From: an uncultured Eubacteriales bacterium
GTDB taxonomy: Bacteria > Bacillota > Clostridia > Oscillospirales > Oscillospiraceae
Direction: 5' to 3'
Assembly (NCBI GenBank): GCA_900316745.1
Contig: ONEB01000003.1
Location: forward strand, 1-64,000
Length of the DNA stretch: 64,000 nt
The notes beneath the pieces are model-generated. The model ran no database searches. It worked only from the letters and a program-made list of their open reading frames with translations, and had not been told where the DNA came from. Shown piece by piece: positions 22,764-31,170 of the stretch. Position numbers and translations under genes: made by a program. Positions within the stretch are counted from its first letter, which is position 1, and each line of letters starts with the position of its first letter.

Positions 22764-23850
22764 GTTTTTCTCCTGTGACATTTGAATTATGAGCGTGCGG
22801 ATGCAGCTTAACAGTTCTGGCAATATATGCCCAGACGCTAACCGCGATCACAAGTGCGATCAGCAGCAGCAAGATTCTAAGTGCGCCGTTCGTTGTGAGC
22901 GTCACGGCGGCCAGGCCGAGGATGGCGCTTATGGCATACAGAATTGCAACAGCCTGCTTCTGGTTCAGGCCCAGATCCATCAGCTTATGGTGAAAATGAC
23001 CGCGATCAGCCTTAAACGGGCTCTGTCCATGCAGGATGCGGCGGAAAAACGCAAAGATCGTATCGGAAAGCGGAACCGCCAGCGCAAGAACCGGAACGAC
23101 GAATGTAACGATCGTATAAAACTTAAACAGTCCCAGCACGGAAACGGTAGCAAGCGTATATCCGAGCATCAACGATCCCGTGTCACCCATAAAGATTTTG
23201 GCAGGGTTGAGATTATAGGGCATAAATCCGATGCATGCACCGGCAAGCGCGGCAATCAGAAGCGGAACGCTCGGGTCAACGCCTCCGGTCAGCAGAACGG
23301 CGACCAGGATCGTAATGCAGCTGATGGTCGAGACACCGACTGCCAGTCCGTCCAGTCCGTCGATCAGATTGACGGAGTTCGTGATGCCAACGATCCAGAT
23401 CAGCGTAATGGGATACGCAAGCCAGCCGATGTTGATGACATTGCCTTCCAGAAACACGTTTGGATGCATAATGAAATGGATCACAACGCCGTGCAGAATC
23501 GCGATCAGCGCCGCAACAAGCTGCGCAAACAGCTTTACCCAGGCATTCAGAGAGATAATATCATCCAGGATGCCGGTCGCGACAATCAGAATCAGCCCCA
23601 GCAGAATGCCGCGCACTTCCTGCGTGATATCCACAAAGAGCAGGACCGACAAAAGAAATCCGAGAAAGATTGCCAGACCGCCCATGCGAGGGATGGGATG
23701 GTCATGTACTCTGCGTGCGTCTCGCGGCACATCGATTGCGCCGACTTTCGTGGCAAATGCTTTTACGATCGGCGTCGTTCCGATGCTGATCGCAAATGCA
23801 ACAATGATCACCGCAACCAGCTTCATCCATGGTTGAGGAAAAACGAACAT
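22744..23850 (-). CDS. wecA: Undecaprenyl-phosphate GlcNAc-1-phosphate transferase (MraY/WecA/TagO family)
   Basis: This 368-aa multi-pass membrane enzyme (about 10-11 segments) transfers GlcNAc-1-P from UDP-GlcNAc to undecaprenyl phosphate, the first step of wall teichoic acid or related polymer synthesis. Motifs present are VDVPRDARRVH (near residue 39), RMGGLAIF, NLIDGLDGLAVG and NPAKIFMGDTGSLMLGY with the catalytic aspartates, followed by the HFHHKLMDLGL histidine motif. Those last two are typical of WecA/TagO rather than MraY. It overlaps wecB by 20 bp and follows trpS by 17 bp, so all three may be co-transcribed. Confidence 0.94.
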   Translation of the reverse strand: MFVFPQPWMKLVAVIIVAFAISIGTTPIVKAFATKVGAIDVPRDARRVHDHPIPRMGGLAIFLGFLLSVLLFVDITQEVRGILLGLILIVATGILDDIISLNAWVKLFAQLVAALIAILHGVVIHFIMHPNVFLEGNVINIGWLAYPITLIWIVGITNSVNLIDGLDGLAVGVSTISCITILVAVLLTGGVDPSVPLLIAALAGACIGFMPYNLNPAKIFMGDTGSLMLGYTLATVSVLGLFKFYTIVTFVVPVLALAVPLSDTIFAFFRRILHGQSPFKADRGHFHHKLMDLGLNQKQAVAILYAISAILGLAAVTLTTNGALRILLLLIALVIAVSVWAYIARTVKLHPHAHNSNVTGEKHEKEQH

Positions 23851-23867
23851 GTTAAGAACTCCTATTA

Positions 23868-24881
23868 TTATTTTGCAAGAAATCCGACTTTTTTATAGAC
23901 CTTGCGGAGGGTTTTATTTGCAATATAGGAAGCCTTCTCCGCACCCTCGCGGTAGACTTGTTCCAGATATGCCTTGTCCTTCAGCAGACGATCACTCTCT
24001 TCGCGAACCGGGCGGAGCGTCTCGATAACGGCTTCGCCGACTGCAGGCTTAAATGCGCCGTAACCCTTCCCGTCAAATTCGGCTTCGATGGCATCCATGC
24101 TTTTTCCGGTGCACGCAGAATAAATGCTCATCAGATTTGACACGCCCGGCTTTTCAGCGGGATCAAATCGCACACAGTGCTCCGTGTCGGAATCCGTAAC
24201 AGCCTTTTTGAATTTCCGGGCAATGACCTCAGGCTGCTCGCGCAGGTATACGCAGCCGTTCGGGTCCTTGTCGGATTTGGACATTTTGCTGGTCGGTGTG
24301 GACAGGCTCATGATCCTCGCACCGACTTTCGGAATGTAGGGCTCCGGGATCTTAAAGACGTCACCGTAAACATTATTAAACCGAGTCGCGACGTCTCTGC
24401 AAAGCTCCACATGCTGTTTCTGGTCGTCACCGACAGGGACATAGTCCGGCTGATAGAGCAGAATATCCGCCGCCATCAAAGCGGGGTAGGTGAACAGACC
24501 GGCGTTGATGTTGTCGGCGTTCTTTGCGCTCTTATCTTTAAACTGCGTCATGCGGGAGAGCTCGCCGAACATCGTGTAGCAATCGAGAACCCAGCCGAGC
24601 TGCGTATGCGCAGGCACATGGCTCTGCACAAAAAGCGTGTTCTTCTCGGGGTCCAGACCGCACGCAATATACTGCGCCAGCTGCTCCAGCGTTCTGCGGC
24701 GGAGATCTGCAGGATTCTGCCGAACCGTAATGGAATGCAGATCGGCCATAAAATAATAACAATCAAACTCATCGGCACGCGCGCTCCAGTTCTTGATTGC
24801 GCCGAGATAAGAACCCAGCGTCAGGTCACCGGAGGGCTGAATGCCGGAAAGCATTACTTTTTTTGTCTGTTTTTCTTCCAT
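23868..24881 (-). CDS. trpS: Tryptophanyl-tRNA synthetase
   Basis: This 337-aa class I synthetase charges tRNA-Trp. The HIGH-like motif is PSGDLTLGSYLGA (near residues 15-27) and the KMSKS motif is KMSKSDKD. Both are in the usual spacing, with GDDQKQHVEL typical of bacterial TrpS. The ATG at 24881 follows AAGGAAGG; an in-frame ATG at 24959 precedes the promoter elements and is rejected. The promoter at 24924-24952 gives a leader too short for a T-box, so tRNA-sensing control is not evident. wecA follows closely. Confidence 0.97.
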   Translation of the reverse strand: MEEKQTKKVMLSGIQPSGDLTLGSYLGAIKNWSARADEFDCYYFMADLHSITVRQNPADLRRRTLEQLAQYIACGLDPEKNTLFVQSHVPAHTQLGWVLDCYTMFGELSRMTQFKDKSAKNADNINAGLFTYPALMAADILLYQPDYVPVGDDQKQHVELCRDVATRFNNVYGDVFKIPEPYIPKVGARIMSLSTPTSKMSKSDKDPNGCVYLREQPEVIARKFKKAVTDSDTEHCVRFDPAEKPGVSNLMSIYSACTGKSMDAIEAEFDGKGYGAFKPAVGEAVIETLRPVREESDRLLKDKAYLEQVYREGAEKASYIANKTLRKVYKKVGFLAK

Positions 24882-24923
24882 GGGGTATCCTTCCTTGCTT
24901 CTTTCTATCGCTATAATTAAACA

Positions 24924-24952
24924 ACATATTACCACAAATGGCGCATGAATAC
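24924..24952 (-). promoter_or_regulatory. Sigma-A promoter of trpS
   Basis: On the - strand TTGTAT (24947-24952), 17-bp spacer, TAATAT (24924-24929), about 40 bp upstream of the trpS start. Confidence 0.6.
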
Positions 24953-25011
24953 AATACATAATAAAATGTCTGTGATTTAATTTTTATACGTTCTGATCTC
25001 TGACAGTTGAC

Positions 25012-25040
25012 TTGACAATCCAGGCATTCTACAATAATAT
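25012..25040 (+). promoter_or_regulatory. Sigma-A promoter of gltX
   Basis: TTGACA (25012-25017), 17-bp spacer, TAATAT (25035-25040); 32 bp before the start codon. Confidence 0.75.
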
Positions 25041-25072
25041 AAAGAATCAGATCATTTCTTTGGAGGAATACT

Positions 25073-26560
25073 ATGAAAGACGAAGCCTGGTTCGACCAAA
25101 TGGAGTCCCGCATCCCCACTGGAGAGGTGCGCACTCGATTTGCGCCCAGTCCAACCGGATATATGCATGTCGGAAACCTGCGCACTGCGCTTTATACCTA
25201 TTTGATTGCACGGAAAAACCACGGGAAATTCATTCTCCGCATTGAAGACACCGATCAGGAACGCTATGTGGACGGCGCTGTGGATGTGATCTATAAAACC
25301 ATGCGCGAGTGCGGCCTTTCTCATGATGAGGGTCCTGACGTCGGCGGCCCGGTCGGTCCTTATGTACAGACGGAGCGCCGTGGCTTTTACATGGATTACG
25401 CCGAGCGTCTGATTGCGCGCGGTCATGCGTATCGCTGCTTTTGCGATAAGGCGGAAGCAGAGGACTCGGAAGAGGGCGGCATTCACAAATACGACGGTCG
25501 CTGCTCCCATCTGTCTCCCGAAGAGATTCAGGCAAATCTCGACGCCGGAAAGCCCTTTGTCATTCGTCAGAAGATCCCGACGGAGGGAAAAACAGCTTTT
25601 CACGATGAGATCTTCGGTGATATCGTAGTTGATAATGAAGAGCTCGATGATCAGGTGCTCATCAAGCGCGACGGGCTTCCTACTTATAACTTTGCAAATG
25701 TCATCGACGATCACCTGATGGGCATCACGCATGTGGTTCGCGGCTCGGAGTATCTCTCATCCACGCCCAAATACAATTTGCTCTATGAGGGCTTTGGCTG
25801 GGATGTCCCGAAATATATCCATTGCTCTCCCGTCATGCGTGACAAGAACAACAAGATGTCCAAGCGTCACGGCGATCCTTCCTATGAGGATCTGATCGCG
25901 CAGGGCTATCTGACCGAGGCGGTTGTAAACTATGTTGCGCTCCTCGGCTGGGCGCCGGGTGGTGAGCGTGAAATCTATACGCTGAAAGAGCTTGAGGGCA
26001 TTTTTGATGTGAAAGGCATCTCCAAGTCTCCTGCGATTTTTGATATCGCAAAGCTGCGTTATTTTAACGCGGAATATATCCGCGCCATGGCTCCGGAGCG
26101 ATTCGCTGCGGTGGCAGAGCCCTATATTCGCAGCGTCGTGAAAGCGCCGGAAATTGACGCCGCAGCCATTGCGGCGCTTCTGCAGCAGCGCTGTGAGGTG
26201 CTCACCGATATTCCGGAGAAAGTCGATTTCTTCGACGCGCTCCCGGACTATTCACTGGATCTGTTCACGAACAAAAAATCCAAAACAAACGCAGAAAACA
26301 GTCTGGAGATGCTGCGTGTCCTGAAGCCGCGTCTTGAAAAGCTTGTCGCATGGAACGACGAGACCATTCACGCAATGCTTGTCTCTCTGGCTGAGGAGCT
26401 GGAAGTGAAGAACGCAAAAGTCATGTGGCCGCTGCGCATTGCCGTTTCCGGGAAAGCGGTTACACCCGGAGGAGCGGTTGAGATCTGCCGCATTCTCGGA
26501 AAAGAAGAGACGCTTCGCCGCGTAGATTGCGCCTTGCAGCGTTTGGAGGCGGCGGTATGA
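25073..26560 (+). CDS. gltX: Glutamyl-tRNA synthetase
   Basis: This 495-aa class I synthetase charges tRNA-Glu, and possibly tRNA-Gln in organisms using the amidotransferase route. The HIGH-like motif is PSPTGYMHVGNLRTA (residues 24-38), and the KMSKS-type motif is NKMSKRHGD. The C-terminal third forms the alpha-helical anticodon-binding region and ends with VTPGGAVEICRILG, as in other bacterial GltX. TTTGGAGG precedes the ATG and a consensus promoter lies just upstream. The next gene starts within the stop codon region (ATGA overlap). An unrelated nine-residue acidic insertion (EAEDSEEGG) replaces part of the usual zinc-binding region. Confidence 0.97.
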   Translation: MKDEAWFDQMESRIPTGEVRTRFAPSPTGYMHVGNLRTALYTYLIARKNHGKFILRIEDTDQERYVDGAVDVIYKTMRECGLSHDEGPDVGGPVGPYVQTERRGFYMDYAERLIARGHAYRCFCDKAEAEDSEEGGIHKYDGRCSHLSPEEIQANLDAGKPFVIRQKIPTEGKTAFHDEIFGDIVVDNEELDDQVLIKRDGLPTYNFANVIDDHLMGITHVVRGSEYLSSTPKYNLLYEGFGWDVPKYIHCSPVMRDKNNKMSKRHGDPSYEDLIAQGYLTEAVVNYVALLGWAPGGEREIYTLKELEGIFDVKGISKSPAIFDIAKLRYFNAEYIRAMAPERFAAVAEPYIRSVVKAPEIDAAAIAALLQQRCEVLTDIPEKVDFFDALPDYSLDLFTNKKSKTNAENSLEMLRVLKPRLEKLVAWNDETIHAMLVSLAEELEVKNAKVMWPLRIAVSGKAVTPGGAVEICRILGKEETLRRVDCALQRLEAAV

Positions 26561-27252
26561 CAAAGCGTTCCGGCTTAGAGCGCGCGATCTGGATCATTGC
26601 GATTCTGGACGTGGTTCTCCTGGCAGTTTTTTTGATACTGCACATTACCGATACGCGTCTGGTTGACGCAAACGCAGATGATACGCACGCTCTGGTCCCG
26701 ATTGTGACAGATGCGCGTGCGCCCGAAGACGCTGCGCTGCAGACCGGCGAAGCGGAAAAGATCATCGGAACCGCAGACACTTCCGGACGTTCGGCAGAGG
26801 CTGTCCTCACAGCCGGAGACACGCAGATCAATGCGAATCTCGTTGCCGGTTCTTTCCGACAGCGCGGAGGTCCTGATTTCTCACTTTATATTGACACCGC
26901 TGCATTTAAGCTCTCAGAGAACGAGGGACGTTGCTATGTGGCAAAATCGGGCAGCGCAGGCGCAAAGCTTTATTTTGAGCTGGCGTTCCTCCCGAATGCC
27001 GATTCCGCATCCGTTGCTTCCGGTCTGCTGAGCTCATACGGCGCCGTCACAACCAACGCTCCCGAGAAAACGGAAGCTTTCGGCGGCTATTCTGCTATCC
27101 GTGTTACCGGAAGCAGTGCGGAAACCGATCTGGAGGCGTATATTGTCCCGGTGAATGGCGGATGCCTGACGGCTGTATCCTGTGTGCCCGGAGCTTATGA
27201 CGCTGACGCAGACAGTCTTCACGCTTCCTTTGATTCGCTGATCATTCAGTAA
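26557..27252 (+). CDS. Membrane-anchored extracytoplasmic protein of unknown function
   Basis: This 231-aa protein has one N-terminal membrane segment (about residues 9-29) and no cleavage site. A low-complexity linker is followed by a C-terminal extracellular domain of about 130 residues with alternating beta-type sequence (SFRQRGGPDFSLYIDT, CYVAKSG, GGYSAIRVTGSS). The start ATG overlaps the gltX stop and has TTGGAGG upstream, so it is translationally coupled to gltX. No family is recognised. A terminator follows directly. The neighbouring ypeB gene is sporulation-related, which leaves a spore-related role possible. Confidence 0.75.
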   Translation: MTKRSGLERAIWIIAILDVVLLAVFLILHITDTRLVDANADDTHALVPIVTDARAPEDAALQTGEAEKIIGTADTSGRSAEAVLTAGDTQINANLVAGSFRQRGGPDFSLYIDTAAFKLSENEGRCYVAKSGSAGAKLYFELAFLPNADSASVASGLLSSYGAVTTNAPEKTEAFGGYSAIRVTGSSAETDLEAYIVPVNGGCLTAVSCVPGAYDADADSLHASFDSLIIQ

Positions 27253-27268
27253 CAATCGTTGCGTATAG

Positions 27269-27311
27269 AAACACCCTTTCCGGAAAAACTAGCCGGGAAA
27301 GGGTGTTTTTT
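27269..27311 (+). terminator. Terminator of the gltX unit overlapping the ypeB ribosome site
   Basis: Stem AAACACCCTTTCC (27269-27281) with GGAAAGGGTGTTT (27296-27308), 14-nt loop, T tract to 27311. The right arm holds the only plausible ribosome site (AAAGGGTG) of ypeB, whose ATG is at 27312. Confidence 0.85.
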
Positions 27312-28664
27312 ATGAGTCGCAGAGCAAAAATCAGATGGATCAGTTATGGATTGGCGCTTGTCGTCTGTTTTTCGGCAGCGCTGATTGCGTGTTTTACGGG
27401 CGCGAATCGATATGAAACGCGCATCAACGCAGACACCGGCCGCGCATTGGGCGCTGCGGTCAACGCCGTTGACGCGCTGGATCGTTCGCTGCAAAAAAGC
27501 GCCTGCGCGACGACGCCGAGCATGGTCAAGACCATTTGCATGGACGTTTACAGCAATGCACAGCAGGCCGAAACTGCCCTGTCAGTTCTGCCTGTAAAAT
27601 CCACGTCTCTGGAACAAATCGCTCGTCACATCTCAGTAGTAGGGGACTATGCGTCCATGCTCTCCAGAACAGGCTCAGATGAAGCGGTGCTCTCAGGTAA
27701 ATCGCTTCAGGAGCTTGCGCAGTTTTCAGATACAACCGCAGCACTCTGCGATGCTTTGGCTGACCTCCAGCGCCACATCGCGGACGGCGAGACCGCAAGC
27801 GAGACCTTCGAACGGATCACCGATACACTCGATAATCTGGAAGCGGAGGTCTCGTCGGAGGCATCCACGATGGAGACGCAGATGGAGACCATCGCAAAGG
27901 CATTCCCGAATGTTCCCGCACTGATCTATGACGGAAAATACTCCGATCATTCCTCAGACAAGCCGAAGGCTTTGGAAAACGAACCGGAATGTACGCAGGA
28001 GGAGGCGCTCGCTGCTGCCGCTGAATGGCTGGGCTGTGATAAGAGCGAGCTGCAGTCCATCGGAGCACTCGAAACGGAGATTCCTTGCTATTGCTTTGAG
28101 ACAGATCGTGTCCGGATTGCGATCACAAAACACGGCGCAAAAACGCTTTGGATGATGGATGAAGCCGATTCCGAAGAGGCCGAATATACGCAGGAGGATG
28201 CCGAAAAGGCTGCAGCTGCGTATCTTGAAAAACACGGAATCACGGACATGGAACTTACAAAAACCGTGTTGAGCGGGGGAGAGGCAAACTCTAGTTTTGC
28301 CGCTGTTCTCGGCGATAACGTCCTCTGTTATCCGGATGAGATCAAGGTTACCGTGTCCCTCTCAAGCGGGGAGATTACGGCGTATAATGCGCGCGGTTAT
28401 CTGATGCATCACACACAGCGCGAACTCAACGAGCTGTTTGGCGGCCGCGAGAAAACGGATGCTGCTGTGCCGGCGTTTTTGACTGTACAATCTGTGCGTC
28501 CGGTAATCCTGAATGCGATTGGAACGGAAGAGCGCGCCTGTTATCAATATACCTGCGCAGATGAAGCCGGTGAACCTTATCAGATCTGTGTGAATGCCAA
28601 AACCGGAGAACAGGAGCAGATCCTTCTCCCGGATGAGGTTTGGATCGAAGCAGGCACACAATAA
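27312..28664 (+). CDS. ypeB: Germination protein YpeB
   Basis: This 450-aa spore protein is required in Bacillus for assembly and stability of the cortex-lytic enzyme SleB. It has an N-terminal membrane anchor (residues ~8-28), a helical region to about residue 200 and a diagnostic segment ALIYDGKYSDH (about 204-214). Repeated PepSY-like beta domains follow (TQEEALAAAAEWLG and TQEDAEKAAAAYLEKHG). The ATG at 27312 sits at the end of the preceding terminator; a GTG three codons earlier is inside it. No sleB gene is adjacent, although ypeB is normally paired with it, so SleB must be encoded elsewhere or replaced. Confidence 0.88.
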   Translation: MSRRAKIRWISYGLALVVCFSAALIACFTGANRYETRINADTGRALGAAVNAVDALDRSLQKSACATTPSMVKTICMDVYSNAQQAETALSVLPVKSTSLEQIARHISVVGDYASMLSRTGSDEAVLSGKSLQELAQFSDTTAALCDALADLQRHIADGETASETFERITDTLDNLEAEVSSEASTMETQMETIAKAFPNVPALIYDGKYSDHSSDKPKALENEPECTQEEALAAAAEWLGCDKSELQSIGALETEIPCYCFETDRVRIAITKHGAKTLWMMDEADSEEAEYTQEDAEKAAAAYLEKHGITDMELTKTVLSGGEANSSFAAVLGDNVLCYPDEIKVTVSLSSGEITAYNARGYLMHHTQRELNELFGGREKTDAAVPAFLTVQSVRPVILNAIGTEERACYQYTCADEAGEPYQICVNAKTGEQEQILLPDEVWIEAGTQ

Positions 28665-28676
28665 AATCGATCCCTC

Positions 28677-28705
28677 TTGACGAAAAATGCCGAAACGTGT
28701 ATTAT
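28677..28705 (+). promoter_or_regulatory. Sigma-A promoter of the zinc-ribbon/Ig-like protein gene
   Basis: TTGACG (28677-28682), 17-bp spacer, TATTAT (28700-28705), 43 bp upstream of the start. Confidence 0.6.
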
Positions 28706-28748
28706 AATCTTACAATTCGTTTAAGCATTGAAACGGAGGGAATAGATC

Positions 28749-29456
28749 ATGAGTTTGATTCCCCAGGTCGCATGTAAGCGCTGTGGAAAAGAGTTTTCTG
28801 CGCTGCGTCCGCGCTGCCCGTATTGCGGCACGCGCCGTGTCAAGACCGGAGATCGTGTTCCGATGACGACTGCCAGTCAGAACCACGGTACGCCTGCGGC
28901 GGAACGCGCTGCGCTCAATACAAAATGGCAAATGATTTTCGGCCTGATCCTACTCGCGGCAGTGATCCTTGCGGTGATTATTCTTGTTACGGTCGGTCTG
29001 AACGACGCAAAAGCAGACACTGCATCCGTGCCGCAGAACACTCCGATTGCAAATACCGCTGCTCCTGAGACGGCAACGCCTACACCGGAAGTTTCGGACG
29101 AGCCCGAAACAACGGATGAGCCGGAGTCCAGTGACGAGCCGGAGGTGACGGATGATCCGGAAGCGACCGAAACTCCCGCACCATCCGAAACGCCTGACGC
29201 CGGCGGTGTTCAGTCCATCACGCTGACGTTCTTCGGTTCTCCGAGAACGGAGTTTGCGACTGCGGTCGGAACGGAAGTACAGCTCAAAGCACAGGTAAGC
29301 CCCGAAACAAGCGCAGCCGTTACCTGGGCCAGTGCGGATCAGTCCATCGCAACAGTCACGGACGGCGTTGTAAAGGGTGTGAAGTCCGGCACGACTACGA
29401 TCACGGCGACTTGCGAAGGCGTTTCCGCCAAGTGCACCGTTTATGTAACCAACTGA
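28749..29456 (+). CDS. Membrane protein with zinc ribbon and extracellular Ig-like (BIG2) domain
   Basis: This 235-aa protein has four parts. A cytoplasmic zinc ribbon comes first (CKRCGKEF and CPYCGTRR, residues 9-29; four cysteines). A membrane segment follows (about 62-82), then an acidic Thr/Pro/Glu linker with imperfect DEPE repeats (about 105-145). The C-terminal domain matches BIG2 with the hallmark VTWASADQSIATVTDGVVKG. BIG2 domains occur in surface adhesins and wall proteins. The combination suggests a small surface-exposed protein anchored from inside; the binding partner is unknown. GGAGGG precedes the ATG and a good promoter lies upstream. Confidence 0.85.
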   Translation: MSLIPQVACKRCGKEFSALRPRCPYCGTRRVKTGDRVPMTTASQNHGTPAAERAALNTKWQMIFGLILLAAVILAVIILVTVGLNDAKADTASVPQNTPIANTAAPETATPTPEVSDEPETTDEPESSDEPEVTDDPEATETPAPSETPDAGGVQSITLTFFGSPRTEFATAVGTEVQLKAQVSPETSAAVTWASADQSIATVTDGVVKGVKSGTTTITATCEGVSAKCTVYVTN

Positions 29457-29465
29457 TGGTTTCTC

Positions 29466-29507
29466 TTTTTCGACTGCCTGAAATATATTTTTCAGGCAGT
29501 CGAAAAA
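29466..29507. repeat. Perfect inverted repeat before tRNA-Val
   Basis: An 18-bp perfect inverted repeat (29466-29483 and 29490-29507). The right side ends in A rather than T on both strands, so it is not a canonical terminator, though it may still end the upstream transcript. Confidence 0.6.
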
Positions 29508-29511
29508 ATGC

Positions 29512-29540
29512 TTGACAAATGCAGAATTGTCTGTTATAGT
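29512..29540 (+). promoter_or_regulatory. Promoter of tRNA-Val
   Basis: TTGACA (29512-29517), 17-bp spacer, TATAGT (29535-29540), 13 bp before the mature tRNA 5' end. Confidence 0.8.
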
Positions 29541-29553
29541 ATCATTCGCTGAC

Positions 29554-29630
29554 GGACGATTAGCTCAGCTGGTATGAGCATCCGCTTGACGTGCGGAGGG
29601 TCACAGGTTCGAGTCCTGTATCGTCCACCA
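29554..29630 (+). tRNA. tRNA-Val (anticodon GAC)
   Basis: A complete cloverleaf can be folded. The acceptor stem is GGACGAT/ATCGTCC, the D stem GCTC/GAGC, the anticodon stem TCCGC/GCGGA with loop TTGACGT (anticodon GAC at 29588-29590), and the T stem ACAGG/CCTGT with loop TTCGAGT. The 3' CCA is encoded. It has its own promoter and terminator, so it is a single-gene unit. Confidence 0.97.
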
Positions 29631-29634
29631 TCGG

Positions 29635-29669
29635 AAAACATCGGAGACTTCTGTTTCCGATGTTTTTTT
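29635..29669 (+). terminator. Terminator of tRNA-Val
   Basis: Stem AAAACATCGGA (29635-29645) with TCCGATGTTTT (29656-29666) and a run of seven T ending at 29669. Confidence 0.9.
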
Positions 29670-29686
29670 ATACCCGGAGAACTTTC

Positions 29687-29715
29687 TTGCATTCTTTGTC
29701 TCTATTGTATATAAT
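29687..29715 (+). promoter_or_regulatory. Sigma-A-like promoter of the spoIID-queA-tgt unit
   Basis: TTGCAT (29687-29692), 17-bp spacer, TATAAT (29710-29715). A vegetative-type promoter in front of a SpoIID-family gene suggests it is not limited to the sporulating mother cell. Confidence 0.65.
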
Positions 29716-29760
29716 AAATTTCGGCTTTTTTCGACATTTCCGAATCACAAAGGAGTCGTT

Positions 29761-31170
29761 ATGAAAAACAATATCCGGCGTGCGGCATGCGTTCTTTTTA
29801 TACTGCTTATGCTGGCACCGATGTGTCTGCCTGTCAGCGCTGAAAACCCGGACGCGTCGCTCCCCGCAGAAATGATCCGGGTCGGTCTGTTCTACGGTTC
29901 AGGAGCCAGACAGGAGATCCAATTGCATACAACGGCAGATCTGGGTTATCGAATCGGCTTTTATGATGATGACCGTACGCTGCATGCGATCGGCTCCATT
30001 CCTGATCAATCCGTTACAATCGTGCCGAACGCAACCGCGACCATCAGCGCCGGCGAGATCGGAGAATTTCATCTTCGTTTTCCTGCCAGGTTTGAATCCT
30101 TTGATGAAGCCGCCGAAAACGCGCGCAGCAACAACGGATTCCCTGCGTTCTGCAACGGTGAGTTCTGTGTCATGCTCGGTTCCTATCCCACTTCTGAAGC
30201 AGCGCAGGAAACGCTGAACAGCTTAGGAAGAGAAGCGGAAATCTATTCCGACAGCACTCGTGCGTCGCTCGTTCTTCCGCCGGATTCCACAGCGCCTCTG
30301 TTCTTATTCGATTATTCGTCCACACATGCGCTTGTCCTTTCTCCGTATGACTCGCAGACAAAACCGGCTACAACTTGTGCCGGCACGCAGTATTACGGCG
30401 ATTTCCAGTTTAACCGCCTGACTCCCGAGAAGCTTACGGTCGTGAACTGTGTTGCTCTTGAGGACTATGTAAAGGGGATCCTCCCGAATGAGATGTCCGC
30501 AGCATGGCCGACGGAAGCGTTGAAAGCGCAGGCTGTTTGCGCCAGAACCTATGCGCTGAAGAATCTAAACAGCTATCGCATCTACGGATTCGACGTCGCA
30601 AATGATACGACAAGTCAGGTCTATCGCGGGCTTACGGATGCTGACGACACCACAAATGCTGCCTGTGATGCGACAGCCGGCGAGGTTTTGCGCTATCAGG
30701 GAGACCTCTGCGCGGTCTACTACTTTGCTGCTGACGGCGGATCGACCGAAAGCTCGGAATATGTCTGGAATGATGTGGAGATTCCCTACCTGCGCGGGAT
30801 TGCCGACCCTTATGAATCCGAGATCAATTTTTACTGCAAATCCTGGACAGCCGGCGTTTCAAGAGCGCATCTCGGCGCTTTGTATATCGATTATTCGGAC
30901 AGCGGGATCGTGCGCTCGGTTTCCTACGGCGATAAAGTCTTTCAAAACGACGCTGTACGAGATTTTCTGGTCCTGATTGGCGCGCCGTATAACAGTCGGT
31001 GCTTCTCTGTTTCCTACAATGACTCCTCCGATTCCTATACCATCCAGGGCAGCGGATTCGGCCACAACCTCGGTATGAGCCAGTGGGGCGCCTATTGTAT
31101 GGCAGATAAGCACGGCATGAATTACCGGGATATCTTATCATTTTACTTTGCCGGAGCAACCGTTTCATGA
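29761..31170 (+). CDS. SpoIID/LytB-domain protein, secreted (probable lytic transglycosylase)
   Basis: This 469-aa protein has a signal peptide (residues 1-27, ending PVSAEN). Next comes an N-terminal region with a SPOR-like segment ([20 protein letters not shown], about 137-156). The SpoIID domain covers about 220-465, including [17 protein letters not shown] and [17 protein letters not shown], with [14 protein letters not shown] near the end. SpoIID cleaves glycan strands stripped of peptides during engulfment. This copy lies at the head of queA-tgt, overlapping queA by 4 bp, and has a sigma-A-like promoter. It may therefore be a vegetative SpoIID/LytB paralogue rather than the sporulation enzyme itself. 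Confidence 0.88.
   Translation: MKNNIRRAACVLFILLMLAPMCLPVSAENPDASLPAEMIRVGLFYGSGARQEIQLHTTADLGYRIGFYDDDRTLHAIGSIPDQSVTIVPNATATISAGEIGEFHLRFPARFESFDEAAENARSNNGFPAFCNGEFCVMLGSYPTSEAAQETLNSLGREAEIYSDSTRASLVLPPDSTAPLFLFDYSSTHALVLSPYDSQTKPATTCAGTQYYGDFQFNRLTPEKLTVVNCVALEDYVKGILPNEMSAAWPTEALKAQAVCARTYALKNLNSYRIYGFDVANDTTSQVYRGLTDADDTTNAACDATAGEVLRYQGDLCAVYYFAADGGSTESSEYVWNDVEIPYLRGIADPYESEINFYCKSWTAGVSRAHLGALYIDYSDSGIVRSVSYGDKVFQNDAVRDFLVLIGAPYNSRCFSVSYNDSSDSYTIQGSGFGHNLGMSQWGAYCMADKHGMNYRDILSFYFAGATVS

Noticed and set aside
24882..25072. T-box or other leader riboswitch for trpS or gltX
   Set aside because: The leaders after the predicted promoters are only about 30-40 nt, too short for a T-box.
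29100..29185. DEPE-type repeats as a CRISPR or satellite array
   Set aside because: They are imperfect coding repeats in an acidic protein linker.
29466..29507. Hairpin before tRNA-Val as a canonical terminator
   Set aside because: Both strands have A, not T, after the stem, so the U-tract requirement is not met; kept only as an inverted repeat.
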